Below, in pieces: positions 21,118-32,789 of a stretch of DNA of 64,000 bases. Position 1 is the stretch's first letter, and the number at the start of each line of letters is the position of its first letter. The notes under the pieces are model-generated. The model saw only the letters and a program-made list of their open reading frames with translations. It was not told the origin of the DNA and did not search any database. The stretch spans positions 116,788,703-116,852,702 of the forward strand of contig OY294070.1 in assembly GCA_958510875.1 (NCBI GenBank), given 5' to 3'. Origin of the DNA: Endomychus coccineus (taxonomy: Eukaryota > Arthropoda > Insecta > Coleoptera > Endomychidae). The translations under genes were made by a program, and so were the position numbers.

Positions 21118-23915
21118 TTTTTTTTTAACATGCATAGTTTGCCAGTTACAGTTTTTCGCGGAGACAAAAGTCTTACTAAATTTTAGTACATTAAAAAATA
21201 TGAGAAAATTCGTAAAACATGTTGACATATTATCATGAAAATATGTCAAATCTATATATTAAAACCTCTATTATTTTTCTTAACATGCATGTTTTGCGAA
21301 TTCCAGACAGTTTTTTGCGAAGACAAAAGTCTTACTAAATTTAGTACATTAAAAAATATGAGGAAATTCGTAAAACAGGTTGAATTCATATGTATTATTA
21401 TGAAAATATGTCGAATCTATATGTTAAATTCTTTATTATTTTTCTAAACATGCATATTTTCCGAATTACAGACAGTTTCTCGCGACGACGAAAGTCCTAC
21501 AAAATTTTTAGTACATTAAAAAATATGAGAAAATTCGTAAAACAGGTTGAATTCATATGTATTATCATGAAAATATGTCAAATCTATATATTAAAACCTC
21601 TATTATTTTTCTTAACATGCATGTTTTGCGAATTCCAGACAGTTTTTTGCGAAGACAAAAGTCTTACTAAATTTAGTACATTAAAAAATATGAGGAAATT
21701 CGTAAAACAGGTTGAATTCATATGTATTATTATGAAAATATGTCGAATCTATATATTAAATTCTTTATTATTTTTCTAAACATGCATATTTTCCGAATTA
21801 CAGACAGTTTCTCGCGACGACGAAAGTCCTACAAAATTTTTAGTACATTAAAAAATATGAGAAAATTCGTAAAACAGGTTGACATATTATCATGAAAATA
21901 TGTCAAATCTATATATTAAAACCTTTATTATTTTTCTTAACATGCATGTTTTGCGAATTCCAGACAGTTTTTTGCGAAGACAAAAGTCTTACTAAATTTA
22001 GTACATTAAAAAATATGAGGAAATTCGTAAAACAGGTTGCATTCATATGTATTATTATGAAAATATGTCGAATCTATATATTAAATTCTTTATTATTTTT
22101 CTAAACATGCATATTTTCCGAATTACAGACAGTTTCTCGCGACGACGAAAGTCCTACAAAATTTTTAGTACATTAAAAAATATGAGAAAATTCGTAAAAC
22201 AGGTTGACATATTATCATGAAAATATGTCAAATCTATAAATTAAAACCTCTATTATTTTTCTTAACATGCATGTTTTGCGAATTCCAGACAGTTTTTTGC
22301 GAAGACAAAAGTCTTACTAAATTTAGTACATTAAAAAATATGAGGAAATTCGTAAAACAGGTTGAATTCATATGTATTATTATGAAAATATGTCGAATCT
22401 ATATATTAAATTCTTTATTATTTTTCTAAACATGCATATTTTCCGAATTACAGACAGTTTCTCGCGACGACGAAAGTCCTACAAAATTTTTAGTACATTA
22501 AAAAATATGAGAAAATTCGTAAGACAGGTTGAATTCATATGTATTATCATGAAAATATGTCAAATCTATATATTAAAACCTCTATTATTTTTCTCAACAT
22601 GCATGTTTTGCGAATTCCAGACAGTTTTTTGAGAAGACAAAAGTCTTACTAAATTTAGTACATTAAAAAATATGAGGAAATTCGTAAAACAGGTTGAATT
22701 CATATGTATTATTATGAAAATATGTCGAATTTATATATTAAATTCTTTATTATTTTTCTAAACATGCATATTTTCCGAATTACAGACAGTTTCCCGCGAC
22801 GACGAAAATCTTACAAAATTTTTAGTACATTAAAAAATATGAGAAAATTCGTAAAACAGGTTGAATTCATATGTATTATCATGAAAATATGTCGAATCTA
22901 TATATTAAATTCTTTATTATTTTTCTAAACATGCATATTTTCCGAATTACAGACAGTTTCTCGCGACGACGAAAGTCCTACAAAATTTTTAGTACATTAA
23001 AATATATGAGAAAATTCGTAAAACAGGTTGAATTCATATGTATTATCATGAAAATATGTCAAATCTATATATTAAAACCTCTATTATTTTTCTTAACATG
23101 CATGTTTTGCGAATTCCAGACAGTTTTTTGCGAAGACAAAAGTCTTACTAAATTTAGTACATTAAAAAATATGAGGAAATTCGTAAAACAGGTTGAATTC
23201 ATATGTATTATTATGAAAATATGTCGAATCTATATATTAAATTCTTTATTATTTTTCTAAACATGCATATTTTCCGAATTACAGACAGTTTCTCGCGACG
23301 ACGAAAGTCCTACAAAATTTTTAGTACATTAAAAAATATGAGAAAATTCGTAAAACAGGTTGAATTCATATGTATTATCATGAAAATATGTCAAATCTAT
23401 ATATTAAAACCTCTATTATTTTTCTTAACATGCATGTTTTGCGAATTCCAGACAGTTTTTTGAGAAGACAAAAGTCTTACTAAATTTAGTACATTAAAAA
23501 ATATGAGGAAATTCGTAAAACAGGTTGAATTCATATGTATTATTATGAAAATATGTCGAATCTATATATTAAAACCTCTATTATTTCTCTTAACATGCAT
23601 GTTTTGCGAATTCCAGACAGTTTTTTGAGAAGACAAAAGTCTTACTAAATTTAGTACATTAAAAAATATGAGGAAATTCGTAAAACAGGTTGAATTCATA
23701 TGTATTATTATGAAAACATGTCGAATCTATATATTAAATTCTTTATTATTTTTCTAAACATGCATATTTTCCGAATTACAGACAGTTTCTCGCGACACGA
23801 AAGTCCTACAAAATTTTTAGTACATTAAAAAATATGAGAAAATTCGTAAAACAGGTTGAATTTATATGTATCGTTATGAAAAAATATCGAATATAAATAT
23901 TGAAACCTTTTTTAA
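21118..23915 (+). repeat. Satellite array: ~166-bp monomers of two types arranged mainly as A-B dimers
   Basis: About 17 monomers. Type A carries AACATGCATGTTTTGCGAAT and GAAGACAAAAGTCTTACT. Type B carries AACATGCATATTTTCCGAAT and CGCGACGACGAAAGTCC. Both share TTAGTACATTAAAAAATATG and TTCGTAAAACAGGTTGA. Type A starts at 21282, 21614, 21939, 22264, 22596, 23095, 23427 and 23592. The steps are 332, 325, 325, 332, 499, 332 and 165, so the array is AB dimers with one ABB and one AA irregularity. The 325-bp dimers carry a 7-bp deletion (GACATATT for GAATTCATATGTATT). Edge monomers are the most diverged. Long open frames across the units follow from the repeat and are not genes. Confidence 0.95.
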
Positions 23916-24240
23916 ATATTAAAACAAATTTTTAAACTGAAATAGAAAAATGTTTTCGGACATTTTTTTCTTCTAAATTTTCAATGATAAAAGTGTGAGA
24001 AGTAATACAGAAGGTGCGAAAAAGACTTTTTATCCATAACATTTCCCAAAAAAAAAACAGTTTTTTCGGTACAATGATGTAAAAACGACAATTTGTTTTT
24101 GGATAATTCGACGGGTTCAAACCCTCCTTTCGTCTTTTGTTAACTTCTTTAATTCATCCATATTTATTATCGGAATTGTACAAAATAAATTATTTCTCCG
24201 GAAAATTATTTGAAAAAAATTCATTTCGAACAATGACGAT
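23916..24240. other. No gene recognised
   Basis: AT-rich right flank of the satellite. A minus-strand 62-codon frame at 23932-24120 has no support. Confidence 0.45.
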
Positions 24241-24251
24241 GAAGAAATAGT

Positions 24252-24925
24252 TTGACACCAATTTTTCTTTGCAAATTAATACGTGGCGTCTTGACATTCC
24301 ATCGAGAAACGGAGGAAGATTGTTACCTGCAAGTCTTCCAGTCCCCAAGCATAGTACAAGAAAAATGTAAGACCTGGACTGGAGAGGATGCACCATCGCG
24401 CCTGACTATTAGTAGGATTTACGAGAAGTTTGTCCTTACGGGGTCAGTACAAAACGATTGCAAGAGAAACAGCGGTAGAAAGAGATCTACCCGCACTGAA
24501 GAGAATATCATCCTCGTCCAGGGAGCGATGGAGACCAGACAACCAAGTCCACGTGTAGACTTTCTCGAGAAACTAACATTTCGCGAAGGTCACTGGTTGG
24601 AATTTTGCATTGGGCTATTGAGGGTAAAGCCATACCCTGCTCATTACAGTCAGATGTTTCGAGATTACCTGAACGACACGTTCGATAATCGCTGGATTGG
24701 TGGTCCTCCCCCATGGCCAGCACGTTCACCCCACCTGACGACATGCGATTTTTGGCTGCGAGTTACGGATCGGGTCTACGCCAGCAAACCTCGCAACTTG
24801 GACGACCTGAAACACCGCATCACTCACGTCATCGCTGGAATTCCTGTCCAAATGAACATACAACAATAGACAAACTCCATAAGTGTATTGAGAAGGATGG
24901 GTGCCAAATTGAAACCTTGTAACCA
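24252..24925 (+). pseudogene. Tc1/mariner-type transposase with internal deletion
   Basis: N-terminal helix-turn-helix part: GEDAPSRLTISRIYEKFVL then TGSVQND, typical of the insect Tc1/mariner branch with a DUF4817-like N-terminus. Next comes SGRKRSTRTEENI. After about residue 100 the sequence jumps to the C-terminal part: YLNDTFDNRWIGGPPPWPAR, SPHLTTCDFW and KPRNLDDLKHRI. The catalytic core with the first two aspartates is missing, and SPHL replaces the usual SPDL. The frame is open for 205 codons despite the deletion. No clear TIRs were found. It cannot encode an active enzyme. Confidence 0.78.
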
Positions 24926-24969
24926 AATTTCTGCCTTGTAATTCAAAGTGATTGAATGTTAACATCTTT

Positions 24970-26985
24970 TTTGCCTCACCGTTCTCGTTTTTGAGAGTTT
25001 TTTTTCAATCATTATGAAACAAATTGTTGTTTGAGAAAATTATTGACACAAGAAATGTTAATTCAACTGTCTGTCTTTTCTCACAGTTTTATCATTGGAA
25101 AATAGAAATTGAAAAAAAATTCCCTTGAAAATTTTCCACTAATTCAGTTTAAAATTTCGTTTCAACATTTACAAATGGTTTTAATATATACATTCAATGT
25201 TTTTTCAAAAAAACACATATAAATTCATCATATTTTGGGACACACAGTGTCATCATCTTAGCTCAGAGGATGACACTGTGTGTTGAAACATATATGAGCA
25301 ATAGTGCATGATAAAAACATTCATTGTTTATTTAGTGTAAATTAGTGGTTTTAGTCCCATAACTTCATGAGTTAAAAATGAATTTACACATTCTTGCTGA
25401 AACTATTCAATATCAAAATATGTGATTAGAAATTCATTATACTTTAATTTCAGAACTGTCGGTCGCTCAAAATGTGTCCATTGTTAATTATCGTGTTCAA
25501 TAGCTTACTTCTTCTATTCGATACTACAGCAATGTTCAATCGACCCAAGTTCCTTAGTTTCTTTGAAACATCTTAATCAATTGTCAGAAAAACATATTGT
25601 GCACGATATATACGAGTACATTCAGTTCTCTCTTGTCAAGTTATTTCTCATTATCTACAGCTTTATTCTAATCCCCAATTCTAAAAGTGAATTTAATTAG
25701 TTTTGTCAATGTCATTTTGTTTAATTTTTATTATATTTCGACGTAGAATTGTTCACATCATGACCAACTCAGGCCGACTCTACTTAGTCTATCTTGATAA
25801 ACAATTTGGGGTTTCATGTCACCTCATGACATTTGTGATCACCGTTTATTTAAGATAGTTTGAATTTGACAAAGTGAAAATACCAAATTTAGATGAACGC
25901 ATAATTTTAACTTCTGCAAAAAATTCAATTTTCGATACTAAAACTCGAATCAATCTTTGGAACAGCTGTAAAAACAATTTGAAAATGAACAAATGCTGTT
26001 TTCTGAAGTTTTATGAATGAATTCTCTAAAAATGTTATTCTTGAAGTTGAAAATAAAGTCATTATAATTTAAGATATCATCTTCTCTGAGAAAATTTCCG
26101 TGGTTGTTCCGGAACTAGATACTAACTAAATCTGTTGGTAGAAAAACAACTGCAAATATAGTTTTTAGATGATAATTTAGTTCTTTCTTTTTGAACAGCA
26201 CTGCTTACATTTTAGAAGGTAATTTAAGTAGCAATTTAAGAGAGACATAGATACCCGTAGGATTAATTATTTCACACTTCAATGATTTGTAGGATGCATT
26301 ATTTGAGAATAATCTATTGTTTTCAAACCGCATTCAACTGTTATACTGGACCTCCAGATACTCATGTTTATGGATACGTTTTATTGCATATATTGTTATT
26401 TAAAATATTCCATTGAACCGATAATTTGGATGTATGTTAAATAATTGAAGAGGCAATCACTTACTACTTATTATTCCTAAAGTCGTTTTCTGAAGACTTG
26501 AATCACATGAATAAAAACTTTTACAAACAAACATATACATCACCAACACGAACCAGACATATACTGAGGATTGATTATTAAGATGTTGACGATTTATTAT
26601 TAAGGTGTTGAATCCAATATTTTTTATCAACTTACTTCAAACATGTGTTACTCATATGAGAATTGGCATCAGCATCTAATTTTCATATTTCTCACAAAGA
26701 AATCGTATAGAATGAATACAACATGATGAGTAACATGTGGCTTTTGGGGTAAAATATGTCTACGAAAAATAGAATTCAAAAAATGTTGGAAAACAATTGT
26801 GAAGGCTAAATTCTTGCACAGACCGAGGTCAATTACACGGGGTCAAATACTTTCAACACGTTTTTGTCAGACAACATTTGGTCGTGTAATCTTTTATTTG
26901 AAAGAATAAATTGAATAATGACCGATTTAATTGATAAAATAGGAATTAATAATAATTCCCTGCAAAATATTTTCAAATTTAATTC
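24970..26985. other. No gene; one strong hairpin at 25240-25283
   Basis: The hairpin has perfect 15-bp arms, ACACACAGTGTCATC and its complement, around a 14-base loop. The rest is AT-rich with no frames above about 60 codons and no repeat I could resolve. Confidence 0.5.
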
Positions 26986-26989
26986 TTAA

Positions 26990-27566
26990 TTATAACTATA
27001 AATAAATTTATTATATCTAAAAACCATGCAAAAATCTACTTATAAAAAGTTACAAAAATATACCTCCATCTAAAAAACGATACAGATGAAAAATTTCATT
27101 CAATAATAAATAAATAAACATAATCTATTTATTTTAAAATTCAAATTATACACTGTTTCCACTGAAGAGGATGTAAAGAATTTAAAAATAATGCACATCA
27201 AAGGGCTATCGGAGAGACTCAACAAGGTATTGAGGAATGGAGAATTAACGATAGCGTTGTACAATGAAAATAAATTAGAAAGAATTTTCCCGACAGGTTA
27301 CCCAAAATGTAACAATCAAATCTAGCGAACAATGAATGCGGAAACTGTGAAAAAGTATATATTGGCCAAACAATTTATTTCATAATTTAGTTCCTAATTG
27401 TAATTATAAGTAAATTTGCTAGATTTAAAAACCAAAAAAAAAATTGATAAATTCATTTATAAATCGACTTATGAAAAATTACAAGAATATACCTTTAAGA
27501 TTGCATCTAAGAAATGATACAGATGAAAGATTTTATTCACTAATAAATAATAAACATATTTTGATT
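26990..27566. repeat. Diverged direct duplication, offset ~410 bp
   Basis: TTAATTCTTAATTATAACTA, a run of AAAAACCA, TACAAAAATATACCT and GATACAGATGAAAAATTT near 26980-27110 recur with changes near 27385-27540. The second copy is cut by the LINE at 27567, and its remainder (TTTTAAAATTTAAATTATAC) resumes at about 32777. This supports the LINE as a later insertion. Confidence 0.6.
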
Positions 27567-27568
27567 TA

Positions 27569-27826
27569 TTTATTTATTTATTTACAGGACAGGACATGCC
27601 CAAATAATAAATAGAATACAGTACAATATAAAATAATATAATATGCAAATATGTGATAAAAGGAAAAGAAATATAAAATAGGAAGGATGAACTTATTTCT
27701 ATGATAATATTACTATATAAGTTTTAATTACAAATGAGAGAGTAGTCTTTTTAGTTCGAGAAGAGGAATTTGAAATATGTCAATGTGCTCAGGCAAGTTA
27801 TTTGGGATTTTGCACAATTCATTTAA
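27569..27826 (-). pseudogene. Non-LTR retrotransposon last codons, 3' UTR and (AAAT)n tail
   Basis: On the minus strand from 27826, NELCKIPNNLPEHIDIF, QIPLLELKRLLSHL and a stop at 27728-27730 complete the protein cut by the TTAA element. About 140 bases of AT-rich 3' UTR follow, ending GCATGTCCTGTCCTG and four AAAT units. Short-unit tails of this sort are typical of several insect LINE clades. Confidence 0.85.
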
Positions 27827-28907
27827 GGAGGTTCCCTACATATGCGGGGGATTGTAAGTTGCGGGGAGGAGAGGTGGAAGAAATATGACAACGTCGCTCT
27901 TAGCGTTATACGCGTTGACGCATACTTATGTATACACATTATACCACGCGTACATTACATGTGTTTTTGTTCACTTTGTTTATTTAAAATTATTTAAAAA
28001 TGAGTACTAAAATACTAGAAACACCGGGTAAAAAAAACCGTTATTTTTATAAAGGGAAAAGAGTGACTGACAAAGTATACAACGATAGAATGCGTCTAAA
28101 AATCGTAGGGACAAAACTCGGTGAAAGAAGAAATACAGAAGAAACCATGCCTAACCTCATTTCTTCTGATAATCAATTTATTTCAATTGATGGTGTCCGC
28201 GTTTTCGACTATGATTATGTTTCAAATCAAATGTTCTGTGAAAAGTGTAATAAAAATCTGTTTTTAAAAAATGTAGTGCGATTGTCAAAATATTTAATTT
28301 AAAAAAAAAATATATATATGTAAAAACTATCAGATTTTTATACGGCATATGCATCAAAAGTATATGTTATGTTTTTTATTTGTATTTGTATTTGTATTAA
28401 TATTGTTAAAAATGAGTTTATAAACTATACATTTTCACTGCATGCCATCTAATCTCATTGATGTACTAATTGTAAATTGTATCAAAGAAATAATAAAACG
28501 AATTATATTTTTCATGTTATTATTAGATTTGAATTTGAATTGCCGCGCCACTTTCTATAAAGAAAAAGAAAGCAACGTTGCCAGATTATTGAATTTTGTA
28601 ATAATTTCTCAATTTTTCTATTAAAAAAGTTACTATGAGGATAAAATTAGTATTGAATTTGGTTTAAACAATATTATAGAATCCGTGTGTGAAATTTGAG
28701 CAAAATCTACCTTTTTATTCTATAAAAATTTTAGCTTCAAGACAGATCAGCCATATATATACATGTAATTTTGAGCGGTTCTATTTTTATTATATCTCTC
28801 CTCACAGCTACTTAAAAATTTAGGATATTGTTTTTTACTATATTTATAACAATTCAGCCAAGTTTAGATAAAATCTCGCTTTAAAATCATTATCCTAGGG
28901 AACCTCC
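27827..28907 (+). mobile_element. TTAA-flanked DNA transposon, non-autonomous, Kolobok- or piggyBac-type
   Basis: TTAA lies at 27823-27826 and 28908-28911. The ends are GGAGGTTCCCTA and its complement, a 12-bp perfect TIR. The 1081-bp element interrupts the LINE reading frame exactly, which resumes on both sides. TTAA duplications occur in piggyBac and Kolobok. The encoded N-terminal-like protein favours Kolobok, but this is inference. Confidence 0.82.
28000..28302 (+). CDS. 100-aa protein with Cys-x2-Cys motif, N-terminal part of a transposase-like protein
   Basis: Intact short frame inside the TTAA element, starting at the first ATG after an A-rich leader. It begins MSTKILETPGKKNRYFYKG, has a basic stretch VYNDRMRLKIVGTKLGERRN, then SIDGVRVFDYDYVSNQMF and CEKCNKNLFLKNVV. 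The hydrophobic-aromatic segment followed by CxxC resembles the start of the Mutator-like/Kolobok-type transposase domain seen in insect genomes (family impression, not searched). The catalytic part is missing: after the stop the rest of the element is AT-rich and non-coding, so this is either a truncated product or a stand-alone small protein. No signal peptide or membrane segment. Confidence 0.5.
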   Translation: MSTKILETPGKKNRYFYKGKRVTDKVYNDRMRLKIVGTKLGERRNTEETMPNLISSDNQFISIDGVRVFDYDYVSNQMFCEKCNKNLFLKNVVRLSKYLI

Positions 28908-28911
28908 TTAA

Positions 28912-29214
28912 AGGCATATTGTAGCCGTAAAGAGTACGATGGTAAGTTAACCAGAAAAGGTGTTTAGATCTTGTGGCATAGCCGGGTATTCGAACATTAA
29001 AAAGCGACAACATGTCTGGTGAATCAATAATATTGCGGAACACTTTATAACCAAAATAAATGAAGAAATTGAGGCGTCTATTGCTCAATTCCTTTAAGCC
29101 TACTAAAGTTAAACGTTGCTCATAAGAGTAATTTCTTTTATTTAATCCAAGTTTGAATAATAGGTAATTTACAAATTTGCGTTGTACTCTTTCGATTCGG
29201 TGTATATAAACTGC
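28912..29214 (-). pseudogene. Non-LTR reverse transcriptase, C-terminal segment between the two insertions
   Basis: This continues the protein interrupted by the hAT element: YIHRIERVQRKFVNYLLF, KLGLNKRNYSYEQRLTLVGL, ELSNRRLNFFIYFGYKVFRN, then TYHRTLYGYNMPL up to the TTAA site. The frame is intact here. The last coding piece lies beyond the TTAA element. Confidence 0.85.
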
Positions 29215-29222
29215 TTGATAAG

Positions 29223-31762
29223 CAGTGGCGGCTCCTCGAAGGAGGCTAAGGAGGCTCAGCCTCCTCACCAATTTATCTTAATGAACATTCTCCATTTTAT
29301 TTCCTGTTTCTCTGATAATTCTTTAAATTTTACAATTAATTCCCCGTTTTCAGTAGTTATTTTCAATCCGGCAACAGTGGTCAGAGGCTAGATTCTCTAT
29401 ATATCTCAAGCGGTGAGCATGTGTTGTTCAACACAGTTGCCGTTTTTCCGACCAGTTAATCGCCAAATAGCGTGAAACGGCGAAAACGGCAACAGGGTGG
29501 GGAGGCTTGCTTTTCGTACCCATTCGTCGGTCGAATGAAATACGATTACTTGCGCTCCCGCCTCCCGCTGCTAGAAGAATGCGGTTAGTTGTTGTTTTTA
29601 TTCCACGAGGCGTAGTAAGATTAAGTAGTTAATTTTTAAGTTATAACTTATAATTTATCTAATCGGAATCGGTGAACGTTAAAATTATGAGTGACTTAGT
29701 TGCATTGTTCTTAAAAAATTCATTTAGTGGATTAACATATGATAGAAAAGTGTTCTTCAAAAACAAACGGCCTTTACCGGATTTGAAAGGATTAGTGATG
29801 GCAGGGAAGTATCAAAATCGATCGTTTAATACTGATAATTATAAAAAATATGTATGGTTAACGGGATCTGATGTACACAATAAATTATATTGCTGGTATT
29901 GCTTGCTATTCACATCAGATACAACTTCATGTTGGGGGCACTTGGGTTATAATGATTTGAAAAATTTAGCTCGTGGCCTAGAAAGACATGACATATTACA
30001 TCGTGTATTAAGTTTAAATTAACCGGTAAACAGAATATTGTTAATGCGATTGATTCTACACCAACACGCGAAATCGAAAATCATAATAATACAGTTAAAG
30101 AAAACCGCGAAGTTTTAAAAAAAATCATTGATTTCTTATTGTATTTATCATTTCAAGATTTGGCTTTTAGAGGGCATGATGAAACTGAAAATTCAGTTAA
30201 TAAACATTTCAACGATTTGACTTTGCGAATAAATTAATAGCTCAAACCTACGACGGCGCATCTGTAATGGCGGGACATTTAAACGGTCTTCAAACAAAAA
30301 TAAAATCAGTTTCGCCTCAGGCTATTTTCACCCATTGTTACGCTCACAACATGAATTTGGTTTTAAGTAATGCATGTAATTCCATTAAGGAAGTTAGAAT
30401 TTTTTTTTCCAACTTATCGTCATTTTCAAATTTTTTTAGCAAATCCACCAAACGAACTGAAATTTTGAATAACATAGTAGGAAACAGAATTCCCTGTAAT
30501 GCTCCAACTCGATGGAATTTTACATCACGTGCAGTGTTTACCATTCACAAAAATAAAGACAAATTAATTGAAACATTTGATTTTATATTAAACAGTGATG
30601 ACTTTTCGACAGATCAGGTTTCATTAAATGCTGCTGTTGGTTTAAAATCTTATTTAGAAAATGAAGAATTTTTGTTTTTTCTTGATACTTTTAAATTAAT
30701 ATTTGAACAAACTGATCTTATTTTTCAAATTTTACAACATAAATTCACTGATATAATTTATTCAAGAGATCGTTTGAAACATCTCATTGATAAAATTTCA
30801 AGTTTCCGTAATACAGAATTTCATTTTAATATTTTATTTCAAAATTTTTCAACTGATGAGGCTCCTCCCGCGAAAAGGAGGAAAACATATAATTTGGTAG
30901 ACAAGAAACTACATTATAAACAACTTTTTTATGAAATTTTAGATACCATTAAAGGTCAAATTGAGATTCGATTTCCCGATTTACATGAATTGAAGTTTTT
31001 CGACTTGACGAATCGAAGATTTTTCGAATCTTCTTCAAAAGAGTTTCCCAATACACTTTTAGATAACTTAGTTCTCAAATATAAATTTTTTGATAAAATA
31101 ACACTGCACAATGAATTATGCGTTATATACTCGGATAAAGATATTTTAGGCCAGTACGACAGTCACGCCGATATGATAAAATATATGATAGACAATGATT
31201 TGCAACAAGTTTTACCTCAGTTTTATAAACTACTTTGTTTGACAGTCACCATTCCTGTCACGTCGGCTTCGGTGGAGAGATCATTTTCTACTCTCAAACG
31301 AATTAAAACTTACATGCGAAATACAATGGACCAAAATCGTTTATATAATGTTAGTTTGATATCTATTGAAAAAGATTTAGTAAAACACTTAAAACAAAAT
31401 GATACATTTTATGATAATATTATTGATCATTTTTCGCAAACTAAAGACCGTAGAATTCCGTTAATATATAAAAAAAGTTAATAAAATTAATAAAAAAAAA
31501 CAAAATACGAAAAATTCTAAAAAAAAGAAAAAATATCAAAAATCCAAAAAGAATAAAAAACAAAAAACGAACAAAAAAATTTGTTGGCAAGAGAAACTTT
31601 ACACCTCCACGTTGGTTCTTGCTGGGCAACAATTAATTTTGTCACTGAAGCAGCTGGTACGGTCGCTGTGCAAAAGTTAAATTAATTGGCTGAGTAGAGT
31701 ATATTAAAAAAAAACGTTTTATGTCCAGCCTCCTCTCTTAGAAAGTTCACGAGCCGCCACTG
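29223..31762 (+). mobile_element. hAT transposon with 8-bp target site duplication
   Basis: TTGATAAG stands at 29215-29222 and 31763-31770. The ends are CAGTGGCGGCTC and its complement, a 12-bp perfect TIR. The element carries one broken transposase gene (29687-31481) and a very A-rich stretch after it (31485-31580). It sits inside the LINE reverse transcriptase on the opposite strand and is younger than it. Confidence 0.93.
29687..31481 (+). pseudogene. hAT transposase (TTF zinc finger / DUF4371 type) with internal deletion
   Basis: The start is the ATG at 29687. The N-terminal TTF-type zinc-finger region is clear: DRKVFFKNKRPLPDLKGLV, NRSFNTDNYKKYVWLTGS and NKLYCWYCLLFTSD. A frameshift near 30010 gives a stop at 30020-30022; the next frame continues KLTGKQNIVNAIDSTPTREI to YLSFQDLAFRGHDETENSVN and stops near 30237. 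A deletion then removes the region that should hold the first catalytic Asp. Reading resumes AQTYDGASVMAGHLNG (second catalytic Asp) and HCYAHNMNLVLSN. From 30267 it is open to the C-terminal dimerisation motif TIPVTSASVERSFSTLK and RNTMDQNRLYNVSLISIEKD. Related to ZMYM1-like insect hAT proteins. Inactive. Confidence 0.9.
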
Positions 31763-32776
31763 TTGATAAGGATTCCAAATAATACCGCAGTATTCAATAA
31801 TTGGGCGAACCAATGAATTAAATAGAATTATAATACTGTTAATATTATTGAATTCCTTTGTTTGTCTTTTTAAAAAACCACATATTCGATTCAAAATGTT
31901 TTCAATATGATCATCGAAAATTAATTGACGGTTGAATATAATTCCTAGATCTGAAATTTGATTAACTCGATCCAAATACTCACCGTGTAAACTATAATCG
32001 AAGACAATATCTGCATAATTTTTTGAAAAAGTAATTATCTTACATTTAGATATATTTAGACTCATTTTATTTTTTATGCACCATTCTTCCAACCCGCGTG
32101 AATCAGTTTGTAAATTCATGCAATCGCATATTGTTTTAATACATATAGATAGTTTAAGGTCATCAGCAAGGAGTAAAAATTTAGCAAACTTAAAAAAGAA
32201 AGGCAGATCATTAATAAAGAGTGAGAAAAGTATGACTCCCCTGAGGGACCCCAGCTACATTGTTGTAGATGAACCATTTTTAAAGACAACTTTTTGATTT
32301 CTGTTTGTTAGATATGATTCTAACCAGGACAAAATTGGTCCAATAATACCGTTATTTTTCAGTTTTAAAAGAAGAATCTTATGACAAACTTGATCGAAAG
32401 CTTTTTTGAAATCCGTGTAAATTACGTCAACTTGCAATCCATCTTCAATATTCTCGGTTAAAAAATTACGATATAAAAATAAATTTGTTTCGCTACTTCG
32501 ACCGCGAAAGAATCCATGTTGATGAGGGGATAGTGAGTTTTTAAACGTATCGAAAAGTGCATCGGTAACAATAGATTCTAATACTTTGCCCATATCGGGT
32601 AGTATAGAAATAGGTCGGTAATTTTTAACTTCGCATTTATTACCAGATTTATGGAAAGGTATTACAAAAGCAGTCTTCCACTGGTCAGGAAAAATGCCGG
32701 ACTTCATGGATAAATTGTAAAGTATAGCTGAAGGTGCAGATAAAGTTAGAATACACATCTTCAAAAAATATTTCAT
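31763..32776 (-). pseudogene. Non-LTR reverse transcriptase, main part
   Basis: The minus strand from 32776 shows GIFPDQWKTAFVIPFHKSG and KNYRPISILPDMGKVLES (RT motifs 1-2), SPHQHGFFRGRSSETNLF and VDVIYTDFKKAFDQVCHK (motif 3 with the first catalytic D), then a stop at 32255. A small deletion shifts the frame inside GVPQGS near 32240. Downstream LLLADDLKLSI near 32170 is the catalytic ADD motif. NLQTDSRGLEEWCIKNKMSLN and ISKCKIITFSK follow, then LVRPIIEYCGIIWNP, up to the hAT insertion. The motif set fits jockey/CR1-like non-LTR elements; the clade is not fixed. The endonuclease and ORF1 are absent through 5' truncation. Confidence 0.87.
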
Positions 32777-32789
32777 TCATTTTAAAATT

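Larger units (their letters stand above)
27567..32776 (-). mobile_element. 5'-truncated non-LTR retrotransposon carrying two nested insertions
   Basis: On the minus strand the element runs from a truncated RT start near 32776 to a 3' UTR and (AAAT)n tail at about 27569-27590. It is split by a hAT element (29223-31762) and a TTAA-flanked element (27827-28907). Removing both restores one RT C-terminus, which is good evidence for the order of events. The TSD was not resolved. The family differs from RT-A and from the fragment at 63480. Confidence 0.85.

Noticed and set aside
21235..23463. Repeated 70-129 codon frames as a candidate protein family
   Set aside because: They are the 166-bp satellite units read in one frame; 7-bp unit variants break the frame and no start or promoter context exists.
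21118..23915. CRISPR-like array of repeats and spacers
   Set aside because: Whole 166-bp monomers repeat with no unique spacers, and the genome is eukaryotic.
24090..24130. tRNA T-arm-like string GGGTTCAAACCC
   Set aside because: No acceptor stem, D-arm or anticodon arm could be assembled around it.
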